DNA from: Mycobacterium yunnanensis | Lineage (GTDB): Bacteria > Actinomycetota > Actinomycetes > Mycobacteriales > Mycobacteriaceae | Length of the DNA: 64,000 nucleotides | Direction: 5' to 3' | NCBI RefSeq assembly: GCF_025823185.1 | Contig: NZ_JACKVK010000020.1 | Coordinates: forward strand, 1-64,000 | Part shown: positions 50,362-59,357 of the stretch, in pieces | Layout: every line of letters begins with the position of its first letter | Position numbering within the stretch: position 1 is the first letter of the stretch | Notes under the pieces: generated by a model | The model's input: the letters and a program-made list of their open reading frames with translations, nothing else | The model's database searches: none | Told to the model about the DNA's origin: nothing | Program-made: the position numbers and the translations under genes

Positions 50362-51222
50362 TCAGTCGGCCAGCCAGGCGCACTTCGAGGACTGGACGGC
50401 CACTGTCGGGGATGATCGTCGGGTTCGGATCGACCGGCGAATCGTGCGTTCCACCCCGCGGATCGAGTTGAGCAGGCGGCTGTTGTCGTGCACGTCTCCG
50501 AAATGCAGGATCAGGGTGGCCCGCAGAGACCCGGGCGGACTCGGGAGAGTGGCGTGATACGAGCGGTACCCGCTGAACACGTACGCGTTGCCAGGCTCGA
50601 GAGCCTCCGTCCGAACATCTGAACGCCTGCCTGGATACCGGACGAACCACCGCCGATAGAAGTCGTTCTGCGACAGGCACTTCTCCAGAATGTTCGTGAC
50701 CACTCGCCTTCTGAAGGGCCGCCGATTCGGGTAGAGAACGAGTTCACCCGATCGGCCGGGCGTCGACGTCGGAATGAGGATCGGGATGACGAGCGTGATG
50801 GCTGTGCTGTCGTAGTGGAACCACAGTGGTTTCGCCGACCGGGGTGGACCGTTCACGAGCCGAAGTTCACTCTCGATGGCGCCGTCGCCGAAACCCACCC
50901 CCGCTCGACAGGCGGTCGCCACCTGTCTCATGAAGGGCTCGACGCGCTCATCGCTGACTAGCTGGTGGGCGAACGTGCCCGGCCTTGCCGCAAAGTCCTC
51001 GACGAGGAGCTCCTGGGCTCCGTTCAATTCGACTGAGTGCGTCACGAAGTCACGAGCCGCGGTCAGCCAATCGTGGGGGACGACATCGCGGAGGCAGGCC
51101 AGGCCGTGTGAATCGACGGCTGCGGCGACGGTGGCCGCTGACGCGTCGAAGCCGTCCGTCAGGACACGTTCCGCTGGTGCGATCGGCGGGACGGCGGCCA
51201 GGGGCGTGCAGACAGTGTTCAT
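50362..51222 (-). CDS. 2-oxoglutarate/Fe(II) oxygenase-like protein
   Basis: The 286-residue protein has a jelly-roll arrangement like phytanoyl-CoA-dioxygenase-type enzymes: WFHYDSTAITLVIPI gives a HxD pair, SGELVLYPNRRPF follows, and NAYVFSGYRSYHATLPSPPG supplies a distal His with a downstream Arg (LRATLILHF) where 2-oxoglutarate would bind. These residues fit the HxD...H...R facial triad but alignment is not proven. It stands alone between pckA and fadD4, in place of Rv0212c/Rv0213c, beside an A+T-richer gap, which suggests horizontal acquisition. The substrate is unknown. Confidence 0.6.
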   Translation of the reverse strand: MNTVCTPLAAVPPIAPAERVLTDGFDASAATVAAAVDSHGLACLRDVVPHDWLTAARDFVTHSVELNGAQELLVEDFAARPGTFAHQLVSDERVEPFMRQVATACRAGVGFGDGAIESELRLVNGPPRSAKPLWFHYDSTAITLVIPILIPTSTPGRSGELVLYPNRRPFRRRVVTNILEKCLSQNDFYRRWFVRYPGRRSDVRTEALEPGNAYVFSGYRSYHATLPSPPGSLRATLILHFGDVHDNSRLLNSIRGVERTIRRSIRTRRSSPTVAVQSSKCAWLAD

Positions 51223-51288
51223 CCGTCCTCCTCATCAGACTGCAACCTCGACAAGGATAAACCATACCTTTGTTATTTTTTAGCCCAC

Positions 51289-51303
51289 GTCGCTTCTAGC
51301 GAC
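51289..51303. promoter_or_regulatory. Small inverted repeat upstream of the oxygenase-like gene
   Basis: GTCGCT-TCT-AGCGAC is a perfect 6-3-6 inverted repeat in the 241-base A+T-richer gap. It lies 66 bases upstream of the oxygenase-like start and could be an operator. Confidence 0.35.
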
Positions 51304-51425
51304 GAAATAGCCGCCGACAAATATCGATGAACTGGAGTTTCACAACTTATTGGGGGTAGCGGCGATCATCAAAAAGATTGCCAAAACTGCACGCTTTCGC
51401 GCATCGCGTCCTAGCGTAACCCTAG

Positions 51426-51457
51426 TTGACACGCGTCAAATCGGGTCGTCGTAGCAT
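51426..51457 (+). promoter_or_regulatory. Predicted fadD4 promoter
   Basis: TTGACA (51426-51431) and TAGCAT (51452-51457) resemble sigma-70 type -35 and -10 elements with a 20-base spacer. The -10 ends six bases before the ATG, so the mRNA is probably leaderless. The -35 lies in an inverted repeat TTGAC-ACGC-GTCAA (51426-51439). Confidence 0.5.
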
Positions 51458-51463
51458 CACTGA

Positions 51464-53017
51464 ATGCAGATCCGCGACACCGCCGTAGCGACCCCCGACA
51501 AGCCTGCCGTCATCATGCATCCTTCCTGGACGGTGGTGACCTTCGGCGAGCTCGAGGCCAGGGCCAATCAGCTTGCCCACTTGTTCCGGTCGGCCGGTCT
51601 GGTGGAGGGTGACGCCGTTGCGATGCTGATGGAGAACAGCGAGCACTTTCACGCGGTGATGTGGGCGGGGCGTCGGGCCGGGTTGTACTACGTACCGATC
51701 AACACCCACCTCACCGCCGCGGAGGTCGCCTACATCGTCGAGAATTCCCAGGCGAAGGCCATCGTGGGGTCCGGTGGCTTGCGCGACCTGCTGGCCGGCT
51801 TGGAGGCCGAACTGGCCGGCGGTCTTCCGGCGGTCCGGCTGATCGTCGACGGAGCAGAACCGTCTGCGACCGACGGCGCCGCTGATCTCGACGGCTGGCA
51901 AAGCTACCCGGAATGCGTTGCCGGACAACCCGTGACACCCATCGACGACGAGATCGAGGGTGACCTGCTGCAGTACTCCTCCGGGACGACGGGCCGGCCA
52001 AAGGGCATCAAGCGCGCGCTGACGCACCTGCCGCCGGCTGAAGTGCCCGGCTTGATGGCGATGCTCATCGCGTTCTGGATGCGTCCCGACGCGGTGTACC
52101 TCAGCCCGGCGCCGTTGTATCACACGGCACCGTCGGTCTGGTCGATGCAGACCCTGGCCGGCGGTATCACCACGGTCATCCTGGACAAGTTCACCCCCGA
52201 GGGCGCTCTGGAGGCGATCGAGAAGTACCGGGTCACCCACGGCCAGTTCGTGCCGGTGATGTTCACCCGCATGCTCAAACTGCCTGCAGCCGTGCGTAAC
52301 TCATATGACGTCTCCAGTCTGGAACGCGTCATGCACGCCGCCGCACCGTGCCCGGTGGAGATCAAGCAACAGATGATCGACTGGTGGGGCCCAATCGTCG
52401 ACGAGTACTACGCCTCCTCCGAGGCCATCGGGTCGACCCTCATCAGCGCGGAGGAGTGGCTGACCCACCCCGGATCGGTCGGCAGGCCCATGGCCGGGGC
52501 GCTGCACATCCTCGACGAGGACGGCGACGAGCTTCCCGCGGGCCAGGCGGGCGAGATCTACTTCGAGAGCGACGCCGACTTCGAGTATCTCGACGACCCG
52601 GAGAAGACGGCGTCCTCCCGCGACTCCCACGGGTGGAAGACGGTCGGCGACATCGGCTATCTGGACGACGAGGGTTACCTGTACCTGACCGACCGGCGGC
52701 ACCACATGATCATCAGTGGCGGGGTGAACATCTACCCGCAGGAGGCCGAGAACATGCTGGTGACCCACCCCAAGGTGATGGACGCCGCCGTCTTCGGCAT
52801 CCCCGACGACGACATGGGCGAGCGGGTCAAGGGCGTCGTGCAGACCGTGGACGCCGCCGACGCCACCGACGCCTTCGCCGAGGAGCTGCTGGGCTGGTTG
52901 CGAGATCGGTTGTCGCACTACAAGTGTCCGCGGTCGATCTCCTTCGAGGCGCAGCTGCCCCGCACCGACACCGGCAAGCTGTACAAGCAGGGGCTGATCG
53001 AGCGGTACTCCCGCTAG
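51464..53017 (+). CDS. fadD4: Acyl-CoA synthetase (FadD4-like)
   Basis: The 517-residue adenylate-forming enzyme activates a carboxylic acid to its CoA ester. Signature motifs are YSSGTTGRPKGIKRAL (P-loop-like A3), EYYASSEAIGSTL (A5), GWKTVGDIGYLDDEGYLYLT and DRRHHMIISGGVNIYPQEAE (A7/A8 hinge), and the catalytic Lys in DTGKLYKQGL. It matches Rv0214 by order relative to fadE3 and the Rv0216 homologue. No ribosome site is visible, consistent with a leaderless start. Its 3' end overlaps the convergent GntR gene by four bases. Confidence 0.9.
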   Translation: MQIRDTAVATPDKPAVIMHPSWTVVTFGELEARANQLAHLFRSAGLVEGDAVAMLMENSEHFHAVMWAGRRAGLYYVPINTHLTAAEVAYIVENSQAKAIVGSGGLRDLLAGLEAELAGGLPAVRLIVDGAEPSATDGAADLDGWQSYPECVAGQPVTPIDDEIEGDLLQYSSGTTGRPKGIKRALTHLPPAEVPGLMAMLIAFWMRPDAVYLSPAPLYHTAPSVWSMQTLAGGITTVILDKFTPEGALEAIEKYRVTHGQFVPVMFTRMLKLPAAVRNSYDVSSLERVMHAAAPCPVEIKQQMIDWWGPIVDEYYASSEAIGSTLISAEEWLTHPGSVGRPMAGALHILDEDGDELPAGQAGEIYFESDADFEYLDDPEKTASSRDSHGWKTVGDIGYLDDEGYLYLTDRRHHMIISGGVNIYPQEAENMLVTHPKVMDAAVFGIPDDDMGERVKGVVQTVDAADATDAFAEELLGWLRDRLSHYKCPRSISFEAQLPRTDTGKLYKQGLIERYSR

Positions 53018-53751
53018 CTGGAGCGCCGCAGCGTCACCCGATAGGTGTACTGCTCGGGGAGGAAAAGGCTGGTGGCCAGTTCCACCGGCGTTCCCGACGC
53101 GTCGGTGTACAACCGGTCGACCCGCAGCATCGGGTGACCCCGGTCGCAGCCCAACGCCGTGGCGACCTCGTCGTCGGCATTCGACACCGTGATCGACTGT
53201 GCCGCTTCGGTTATCGCCGCGCTCAGATGGGGTTCGGTCAATCCGATGACGGTGCTGGTGCTGACGGCGCCGTCGGTCAGCTCCGGTGCGGAGTGCACCA
53301 CGGCGGCGACGAACCGAGGCAGGTGCACGCGGGTCAGCACGAAGGGCACGCCCGGATCGCTGCCGTGCAACCGACGGAACACCACGGTGTGGACGACGTC
53401 GTCGTCGAGTTGCAACCTGCTCGCCGCCTCGACATCGACGCGGCGGCGCAGCCCGCTGAGCACCTCCATGGTGGTGTCGTCGGACAGGCTCATGAGGTCC
53501 TCGATGGAGCCCAGCTGACGCAGGTAGCGGTGCCCGTCCTCACGGGCATAGGTGCCGCGGCCCGGCACGCGGTAGACCAGACCCTCGGCGACGAGGTCCT
53601 GGAACGCCCGCCGCACGGTCTGTCGGGACAGGCCGTGGCGGGCGACGAGTTCGGATTCGGTGGGCAAGCGAACCCCGTCGGGGTAGGCACCCGAGGCGAT
53701 GTCGTCCCGAAGTTCGCGTTGCAACGCCTGGTACGCCGGTGGGGCACGCAC
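53014..53751 (-). CDS. GntR/HutC-family transcriptional regulator
   Basis: The 245-residue regulator has the GntR winged helix ALQRELRDDIASGAYPDGVR, then LPTESELVARHGLSRQTVRR and AFQDLVAEGLVYRVPGRGTY, and a C-terminal UTRA effector domain (ADDEVATALGCDRGHPMLRV, VDRLYTDASGTPVELATSLF). The GTG at 53751 is three bases after the fadE3 stop, so the two form an operon. It probably controls the surrounding fatty acid genes in response to an acyl or related ligand. Confidence 0.88.
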   Translation of the reverse strand: MRAPPAYQALQRELRDDIASGAYPDGVRLPTESELVARHGLSRQTVRRAFQDLVAEGLVYRVPGRGTYAREDGHRYLRQLGSIEDLMSLSDDTTMEVLSGLRRRVDVEAASRLQLDDDVVHTVVFRRLHGSDPGVPFVLTRVHLPRFVAAVVHSAPELTDGAVSTSTVIGLTEPHLSAAITEAAQSITVSNADDEVATALGCDRGHPMLRVDRLYTDASGTPVELATSLFLPEQYTYRVTLRRSS

Positions 53752-53754
53752 GAT

Positions 53755-54915
53755 CTAGAGCCCGCCGCGGGCCACCAGCTGGGCCGCGATGACGTTGCGC
53801 TGGATCTCGTTGGTGCCCTCGCCGACGATCATCAGAGGCGCGTCGCGGAAGTAGCGTTCGACGTCGTATTCGGTGGAGTAGCCGTAGCCGCCGTGAATGC
53901 GCACTGCGTTCAGCGCGATCTCCATGGCGACCTCGGAGGCGAACAGCTTGGCCATGCCCGCCTCCATGTCGGCTCGCTGACCGCCGTCGTAGCGGTCGGC
54001 GGCGTGCAGCGTCAGTTGCCGGGCGGCGGTGAGCTTGGTGGCCATGTCGGCGAGGTAGTTGCCGACGGATTGGTGCCGCCAGATGGGCTGACCGAAGCTC
54101 TCGCGCTCCTGGGCGTAGGCCAGCGAATCCTCCAGGGCGGCAGTAGCGACCCCGAGCGCGCGGGAGGCGACCTGGATGCGGCCGGTCTCCAATCCCTTCA
54201 TCATCTGGCCGAAGCCCTTGCCCGGCGCACCGCCCAGGATGGCCGCCTTGGGCACGCGGTAGTCGACGAACGCGAGCTCGCACGATTCGACGCCCTTGTA
54301 GCCGAGCTTGGGCAGGTCACGGGAGACTGCAAGGCCCGCAGCATGTTCGGCCAGCACGATCGACATGCCGCGGTGCTTCGGTTCGGCGTGCGGATCGGTC
54401 TTGCAGAGCAGCGCGATCAGCCCGGACCGCCGTGCGTTGGTGATCCACGTCTTGGCGCCGTTGACCACCAGATGATCGCCGTCGGCATGGGCGACGGTGG
54501 TCATCGCCTGTAGGTCGGACCCGCCGCCGGGCTCGGTGAGCGCCATCGTCGCGCGCAGTTCGCCGGTCGCCATCGCGGGCAGGTATCGCTGCTTCTGCTC
54601 GTCGGTGCCGAACAGGTCGAGGAGCTTGGCGACGACGGTGTGCCCGCCCATCGCGCCGGCCAGGCTCATCCAGCCGCGTGCCAACTCCTGGGTGACCAGC
54701 ACGTAGCACCGTGTCGAGACCGGTGTGCCGCCGTAGTCCTCGGGCACCGCCAGCCCGAAGATGCCGATGCGCTTCATCTGGTCGATCCACGCCTCCGGGT
54801 AGGAGTTGGCGTGCTCGACGTCGCGCACGGTCGGCTTGACGTCACGGTCGACGAACGCGCGGACCGTGGCGACCAACATCTGTTCTTCGTCGGTGAGTTC
54901 CATTTGTACGGCCAT
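53755..54915 (-). CDS. fadE3: Acyl-CoA dehydrogenase (FadE3-like)
   Basis: The 386-residue flavoenzyme introduces the alpha-beta double bond in acyl-CoA. Typical motifs are ATMALTEPGGGSDLQAMTTV (FAD/substrate), KTWITNARRSGLIALLCKTD, and RIHGGYGYSTEYDVERYFRD; the C-terminal catalytic-base region IVGEGTNEIQRNVIAAQLV is standard. The open frame extends far upstream, but ATG 54915 begins the conserved MELTDEEQMLV region. It corresponds to Rv0215c and is divergent from the Rv0216-like gene. Confidence 0.92.
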   Translation of the reverse strand: MAVQMELTDEEQMLVATVRAFVDRDVKPTVRDVEHANSYPEAWIDQMKRIGIFGLAVPEDYGGTPVSTRCYVLVTQELARGWMSLAGAMGGHTVVAKLLDLFGTDEQKQRYLPAMATGELRATMALTEPGGGSDLQAMTTVAHADGDHLVVNGAKTWITNARRSGLIALLCKTDPHAEPKHRGMSIVLAEHAAGLAVSRDLPKLGYKGVESCELAFVDYRVPKAAILGGAPGKGFGQMMKGLETGRIQVASRALGVATAALEDSLAYAQERESFGQPIWRHQSVGNYLADMATKLTAARQLTLHAADRYDGGQRADMEAGMAKLFASEVAMEIALNAVRIHGGYGYSTEYDVERYFRDAPLMIVGEGTNEIQRNVIAAQLVARGGL

Positions 54916-54916
54916 A

Positions 54917-54946
54917 TTGACACGTCGCGGACGTCGCTGCCAGCAT
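54917..54946 (+). promoter_or_regulatory. Predicted promoter of the hydratase gene
   Basis: TTGACA (54917-54922) and CAGCAT (54941-54946) have an 18-base spacer, and the start codon is eight bases downstream, again leaderless. The element shares TTGACACG and an AGCAT -10 with the fadD4 promoter. Confidence 0.45.
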
Positions 54947-54954
54947 GTGACGCT

Positions 54955-55986
54955 GTGAGTTTGTCCGGCCAAATATCGCCTGCCCCCTTCTTCGACGACC
55001 TGTCGGTCGGGCAGGTGTTCGACCGGGCGCCGTCGATGACGCTCACGCCGGGCACCGCCGCGGTGCATCAGTCGATCCTTGGCGACCCGATGCGGATGCC
55101 GCTGGACCTCGGACTCACCCGCGCCGTCACAGGGGCCGCGGCCCCGCTCGCGCACCCGGCGTTGGTCAGCGACGTGGCGATCGGCCAAAGCACCCTGGCC
55201 ACCCAGCGGGTCACGGCGAATCTGTTCTACCGGGGTCTGGCCTACCACCGCTATCCGGTCATCGGCGACACCCTCTACACCACGACCGAAGTCGTTGGCT
55301 TGAAGCAGAATTCGACCAAGCCGGGGCGGGCCCGGACGGGTCTGGCCGCGCTTCGGATGACCACCGTCGACCAGGACGGCCGACGGGTGCTGGACTTCTA
55401 CCGCTGTGCGATGCTGCCGCTGAGTCCCGACGCGCCCGACACCGGCCACTGCGACGACCTCTCGAGCGTCGGGTCCGACACCGAATTTCCGACGGACCCG
55501 ACCGCGGACTGGGATGCCGAGGCGTTCCGCGCCCGTGTGCCCGGCCCCCACTTCGACCCAGACATCGCGGGTGCGGTGCTGACGAGCACCGGCGACGTCG
55601 TCAGCAGTGCACCCGAGCTCGCGCGGTTGAGTCTCAACATCGCTGCCACGCATCATGATTGGCGGGTCAACGGTCACCGCCTGGTGTACGGCGGGCACAC
55701 CATCGGACTGGCTCTGGCTCAGGCCACCCGGCTGATGCCCAATCTCGTCACCGTCCTGGACTGGGAGTACTGCGACCACACCGGGCCGGTGCGCGAGGAC
55801 GACACCCTCTACAGCGAGCTTCGCGTCGACGCGGCCGAATCGCTGCCGGCTGGGCGAGGTGGGGTGCTGACGTTGCGCTCGCTGGTGTACGCGGCTGGGG
55901 GCAGGAGCGCAGCGACCCGGGGGGCGGTGGCCGGTGAGCCCGACCGGCAGGTGTTGGACTGGCGCTTCCGGGCGCTGCACTTCTAA
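54955..55986 (+). CDS. Double-hotdog MaoC-like hydratase (Rv0216 homologue)
   Basis: The 343-residue protein carries two hotdog domains. The first includes LTRAVTGAAAPLAHPALVSD and the central TANLFYRGLAYHRYPVIGDT; the second includes HHDWRVNGHRLVYGGHTIGL and the helix ALAQATRLMPNLVTVLDWEY. Length and order match Rv0216, a double-hotdog protein related to (R)-specific enoyl hydratases. GTG 54955 is preferred because of the promoter position. It probably acts on CoA thioesters made by the neighbouring synthetase and dehydrogenase. Confidence 0.85.
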   Translation: MSLSGQISPAPFFDDLSVGQVFDRAPSMTLTPGTAAVHQSILGDPMRMPLDLGLTRAVTGAAAPLAHPALVSDVAIGQSTLATQRVTANLFYRGLAYHRYPVIGDTLYTTTEVVGLKQNSTKPGRARTGLAALRMTTVDQDGRRVLDFYRCAMLPLSPDAPDTGHCDDLSSVGSDTEFPTDPTADWDAEAFRARVPGPHFDPDIAGAVLTSTGDVVSSAPELARLSLNIAATHHDWRVNGHRLVYGGHTIGLALAQATRLMPNLVTVLDWEYCDHTGPVREDDTLYSELRVDAAESLPAGRGGVLTLRSLVYAAGGRSAATRGAVAGEPDRQVLDWRFRALHF

Positions 55987-56114
55987 GGCGATGCCACCAG
56001 TGGGGGCTAACCGGTAGTCGAGATTGCGGCCAGCGGCGTCGACGCGTCACCCCGGGTGCACCAAGGTAAGTGACAGAGCCCGAACGGGCCCGCACATACC
56101 GAGGAGGCGCAGTC

Positions 56115-57182
56115 ATGACCACGTCGATCACCCGCAGCAATCACACCCTGTCACTGCTCGACGGCGAGATCGTCGAGGAGTCCGAGCTGGGCTCGATGCG
56201 GCGCGTCACCGCTGACAACCTCCCAATCCTCAAGGGCCTGTCCATCAAGCGGGTCGTGCTCAACCCGGGTGCGATGCGCACCCCGCACTGGCATGCCAAC
56301 GCCGACGAGCTCACCTACTGCGTGTCGGGCACCGCCCTGGTGTCGATCCTCGACGACGGCAGCAAGTTTTCGACGTTCACCGTCACGGCGGGCCAGATGT
56401 TCCACGCGGCGTCAGGGTCACTGCACCACATCGAGAACATCGGCGACGACCCCGCCGAGTTCATCATCGCCTTCCGCAACGAGCGCCCCGAGGACTTCGG
56501 GTTCGGCGCCACCCTCGGTGCGTTCTCCGACGCCGTGCTCGGCAACACCTACGGTCTGCCGTCCTCGGACTTCGCCAGAATGCGACGATCCACTGGGCCT
56601 CTCCCGCCCGCCCGCCCCACAGACCGGAAGTTGGCCGCCCGCATCGGCGACCCGGTCGTGCCCGCTGCTGCGCACTTCAACGATCCGCACAAGTTCGACA
56701 TCGAGGCTCAGCAGCCGGGCCTGAACTACGTCAGCGGCAACGCCCGCTTCGCCCGCGACCAATTCTGGCCCGCGCTGAAGAACATCTCGATGTACTCGCT
56801 GCGGGTCACCGAGGACGGCATGCGGGAACCGCATTGGCATCCGGTGACCGCCGAGATGGGCTACGTGCAGCACGGCGACGCCCGCATGACGGTGATGAAT
56901 CCCGATGGCACACTGGACACGTGGAACATGACCACCGGCGACATGTACTTCATCCCGAGGGCCTACCCGCACCACATCGAGAACATCGGCCGGGACGACT
57001 GGCACTTCCTGATCTTCTTCGACCAGCCCGTCCCCGCGGACATCGGTTACAAGGCCTCCGCCAGTGCCTACTCCCGTGAAGTCTTGGCCGCCGCGTTCGA
57101 CACCCATCTCGACGATTTGCCCGCGTTCCCCTTCACCCCGGCCGACCCGCTGATCGTCGGCCGCGTGAACCCGCTCGACTGA
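56115..57182 (+). CDS. Bicupin of the oxalate decarboxylase family
   Basis: The 355-residue protein has two cupin domains, each with a complete metal site: RTPHWHANADELTYCVSG with His in SLHHIEN, and REPHWHPVTAEMGYVQHG with His in YPHHIEN (HxHxxxxE...H). This is the Mn-binding arrangement of oxalate decarboxylases. The lid region that carries the SENST motif with the catalytic Glu reads GAFSDAVLGN here, so the Glu is replaced by Asp at best. Substrate and reaction therefore remain open (decarboxylase, oxidase, or other). GAGGAGG precedes the ATG. A haloperoxidase-like hydrolase follows after 30 bases. Confidence 0.85.
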   Translation: MTTSITRSNHTLSLLDGEIVEESELGSMRRVTADNLPILKGLSIKRVVLNPGAMRTPHWHANADELTYCVSGTALVSILDDGSKFSTFTVTAGQMFHAASGSLHHIENIGDDPAEFIIAFRNERPEDFGFGATLGAFSDAVLGNTYGLPSSDFARMRRSTGPLPPARPTDRKLAARIGDPVVPAAAHFNDPHKFDIEAQQPGLNYVSGNARFARDQFWPALKNISMYSLRVTEDGMREPHWHPVTAEMGYVQHGDARMTVMNPDGTLDTWNMTTGDMYFIPRAYPHHIENIGRDDWHFLIFFDQPVPADIGYKASASAYSREVLAAAFDTHLDDLPAFPFTPADPLIVGRVNPLD

Positions 57183-57212
57183 CCTCCCCATCACCAAGGA
57201 TTGGATACTGCA

Positions 57213-58052
57213 ATGGCTTTCATCACCACGCCCGATGGCACGGACATCTTCTACAAGGACTGGGGTCAGGGGCAGCCCATCGTCTTCAGTCACGGCTGGC
57301 CGTTGTCGTCGGACGACTGGGACAACCAGATGCTGTTCTTCCTGTCGCAGGGTTACCGCGTGGTCGCCGCCGACCGTCGTGGGCACGGCCGGTCGACGCA
57401 GACCCCGGGCGGGCACGACCTCGACCACTACGCCGACGACCTGCACGCCCTCGTCGAGCACCTCGACCTGCACGACGCCATCCACGTGGGGCATTCCACC
57501 GGTGGTGGTGAGGTGGTGCGCTTCCTGGCCCGCCACGGCGAGGGTCGGGCGGCGAAGGCCGTGCTGATCAGCGCGGTGCCGCCGCTGATGGTTCAGACCG
57601 AAGCCAATCCGGAAGGCCTGCCCAAGAGCGTCTTCGACGATCTGCAAGCACAACTGGCGGCCAACCGCTCGGCGTTCTACCGGGCGTTGCCGTCGGGACC
57701 GTTCTACAACTTCGATTCCCGTGGAAAGGACTTCTCGGCGGACTACCGCGAGGCCGTCGTGGAGAACTGGTGGCGTCAAGGAATGATGGGTGACGCGCTG
57801 TCGCATTACGACGGCATCGTGGCGTTCTCCCAGACCGACTTCACCGAGGATCTGAAGAAGGTCACGGTGCCGACCCTGGTGATGCACAGCACCGACGATC
57901 AGATCGTGCCCTACGTGGCGTCGGGACCGAAGTCGGCCGAGCTGCTGCAGAACGGGACGCTCAAGACCTACGGTGACGGCTTCCCGCACGGCATGCCGAC
58001 CACCCACGCCGACGTGATCAACGCCGACCTGCTGGCGTTCCTGAAGGGCTAG
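57213..58052 (+). CDS. Alpha/beta hydrolase, cofactor-free haloperoxidase type
   Basis: The 279-residue hydrolase has the family signature FSHGWPLSSDDWDNQMLFFL (oxyanion region), the nucleophile elbow VGHSTGGGEVVRFLARHG, catalytic Asp in HSTDDQIVP and His in GFPHGMPTTHAD, and an FYNFDSRGKD cap. Such enzymes are annotated as non-haem chloroperoxidases, with real roles as perhydrolases or esterases. It follows the bicupin by 30 bases and probably shares its transcript. Its end overlaps the convergent amidohydrolase gene by 35 bases. Confidence 0.9.
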   Translation: MAFITTPDGTDIFYKDWGQGQPIVFSHGWPLSSDDWDNQMLFFLSQGYRVVAADRRGHGRSTQTPGGHDLDHYADDLHALVEHLDLHDAIHVGHSTGGGEVVRFLARHGEGRAAKAVLISAVPPLMVQTEANPEGLPKSVFDDLQAQLAANRSAFYRALPSGPFYNFDSRGKDFSADYREAVVENWWRQGMMGDALSHYDGIVAFSQTDFTEDLKKVTVPTLVMHSTDDQIVPYVASGPKSAELLQNGTLKTYGDGFPHGMPTTHADVINADLLAFLKG

Positions 58053-59304
58053 CGACGACGCCGGCGCCGCGCAACCGGTCGATCGTGGCAGCCGCGGCCG
58101 ACAGCAAGGCGTGGTCGGCGCCCGGCACCCGTCGGTGCAGCACGCCCGCCACCATGACGGCGTCGACGTGCGAGCGGTCCATCTGCAGCACGATGGCGCC
58201 GTAGGGGTCGACGAGCGGGCCGGCGCTCGCCTCGTCGGCGCGCAGGACCACCAGGTCGGCCTGCTTGCCGGGGGTGATCGATCCCGTCGTGGCGTCCATG
58301 CCCAGCGCCCGGGCGCCGCCGAGTGTGGCGAACTCGAGGACGTCGCGCGGCGTCAACGGCGTATCCGTCGAGGCCGCCCGCGCCACCAGGTAGAGGGTCC
58401 GCATCTGGCTGAACATGTCCGTCGGCCCGGCGGCGTCGACGTCGCAGCTGAGGTTGAGCGGCAGTCCGGGTACCGTCAGGCCCTCGACGATCATCGGATT
58501 GCCAAGGCCCAAGACCATTTCCACGACCGGTGCCATCGACAGGGAACCGCCGTGGTCGGCGATCGTGGTCAGCTCGGCACGCGACAATCCGTTGCCGTGG
58601 ATGAACGTCGTCCCCGGCCGCAGCGCGCCCAACCGAAGCAGTCGGCTCGGGGTGATCTCGTCCCGCACGTGATAGGCGATGCCCAGCCCGAGCTCGTCGG
58701 CCAGCGCGGCGTTGTGTCGTTCGGCGGCGTCGTCGGCGACGACCGGTGCCAACCCCATCGTGACCAGAGCGTCGTCGTCGGCCAGCAGCGTCGACCGCAC
58801 CCGGCGGACGTCGGCGGCGGGCAACGCGCCGCCGTGCTCCGCCGACCACGCCCGGGCGACGCCGTAGCTGAACCGCACCCGAAGACCGGTGTCCTGCAAG
58901 GCGGCCACGACGGCATCGGTCCGCGCGGGGTCGCCCAAGACGTCGGCGAAGTCGAGCACCGTGGTGATGCCGGAGCCCAATGCGGCGCGGGCGCTCAGCG
59001 TGACGGCCACCGCGAGGTCGTCGGGGGTCAGCGCCGGCGCGATCCCCATCAGAACCCGTTGGAAGTACCAGTCCAGCGTTTCCGCGGAGAGCAGCCCCCG
59101 CAGGCCGCCCTCCCACATGTGGCGGTGGGTGTCGACGAAACCTGGGATGACGACGCAGCCGGTGGCGTCCAGAACGTCGTGACCCGGTGCCTGCAGCCCG
59201 CGGCCCACCGCGGTGACGCGAGCGCCGTCGACGAGCACGTCGGCGTCGTAGACCTCACCGATGGCCGGGTCGAGGGACAGCACCGTGGCGTGGCGAATCA
59301 GCAT
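58018..59304 (-). CDS. Amidohydrolase-family metal-dependent deaminase/hydrolase
   Basis: The 428-residue enzyme belongs to the cytosine deaminase/TrzA-AtzB-type amidohydrolases: GFVDTHRHMWEGGLRGLL supplies the HxH metal pair, GIAYHVRDE and TTFIHGNGLS the next metal His residues, and LNLSCDVDAAGPTDMF contains the catalytic Asp. ATSGSITPGK-type text (TTGSITPGKQADLVVL) ends the composite beta domain. ATG 59304 follows GGTGGAGG. It probably hydrolyses an amino- or chloro-substituted ring or guanidine. It is divergent from an XRE regulator gene. Confidence 0.87.
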   Translation of the reverse strand: MLIRHATVLSLDPAIGEVYDADVLVDGARVTAVGRGLQAPGHDVLDATGCVVIPGFVDTHRHMWEGGLRGLLSAETLDWYFQRVLMGIAPALTPDDLAVAVTLSARAALGSGITTVLDFADVLGDPARTDAVVAALQDTGLRVRFSYGVARAWSAEHGGALPAADVRRVRSTLLADDDALVTMGLAPVVADDAAERHNAALADELGLGIAYHVRDEITPSRLLRLGALRPGTTFIHGNGLSRAELTTIADHGGSLSMAPVVEMVLGLGNPMIVEGLTVPGLPLNLSCDVDAAGPTDMFSQMRTLYLVARAASTDTPLTPRDVLEFATLGGARALGMDATTGSITPGKQADLVVLRADEASAGPLVDPYGAIVLQMDRSHVDAVMVAGVLHRRVPGADHALLSAAAATIDRLRGAGVVASPSGTPAGRR

Positions 59305-59357
59305 GCCTCCACCCCAGCACGGCCCCGCGGCCGCAACCACACCCTGCGGGTATGTGG

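Noticed and set aside
54916..55980. Long N-terminal extension of FadE3
   Set aside because: The extension is antisense to the Rv0216 homologue, and acyl-CoA dehydrogenases start at the MELTDEEQ region.
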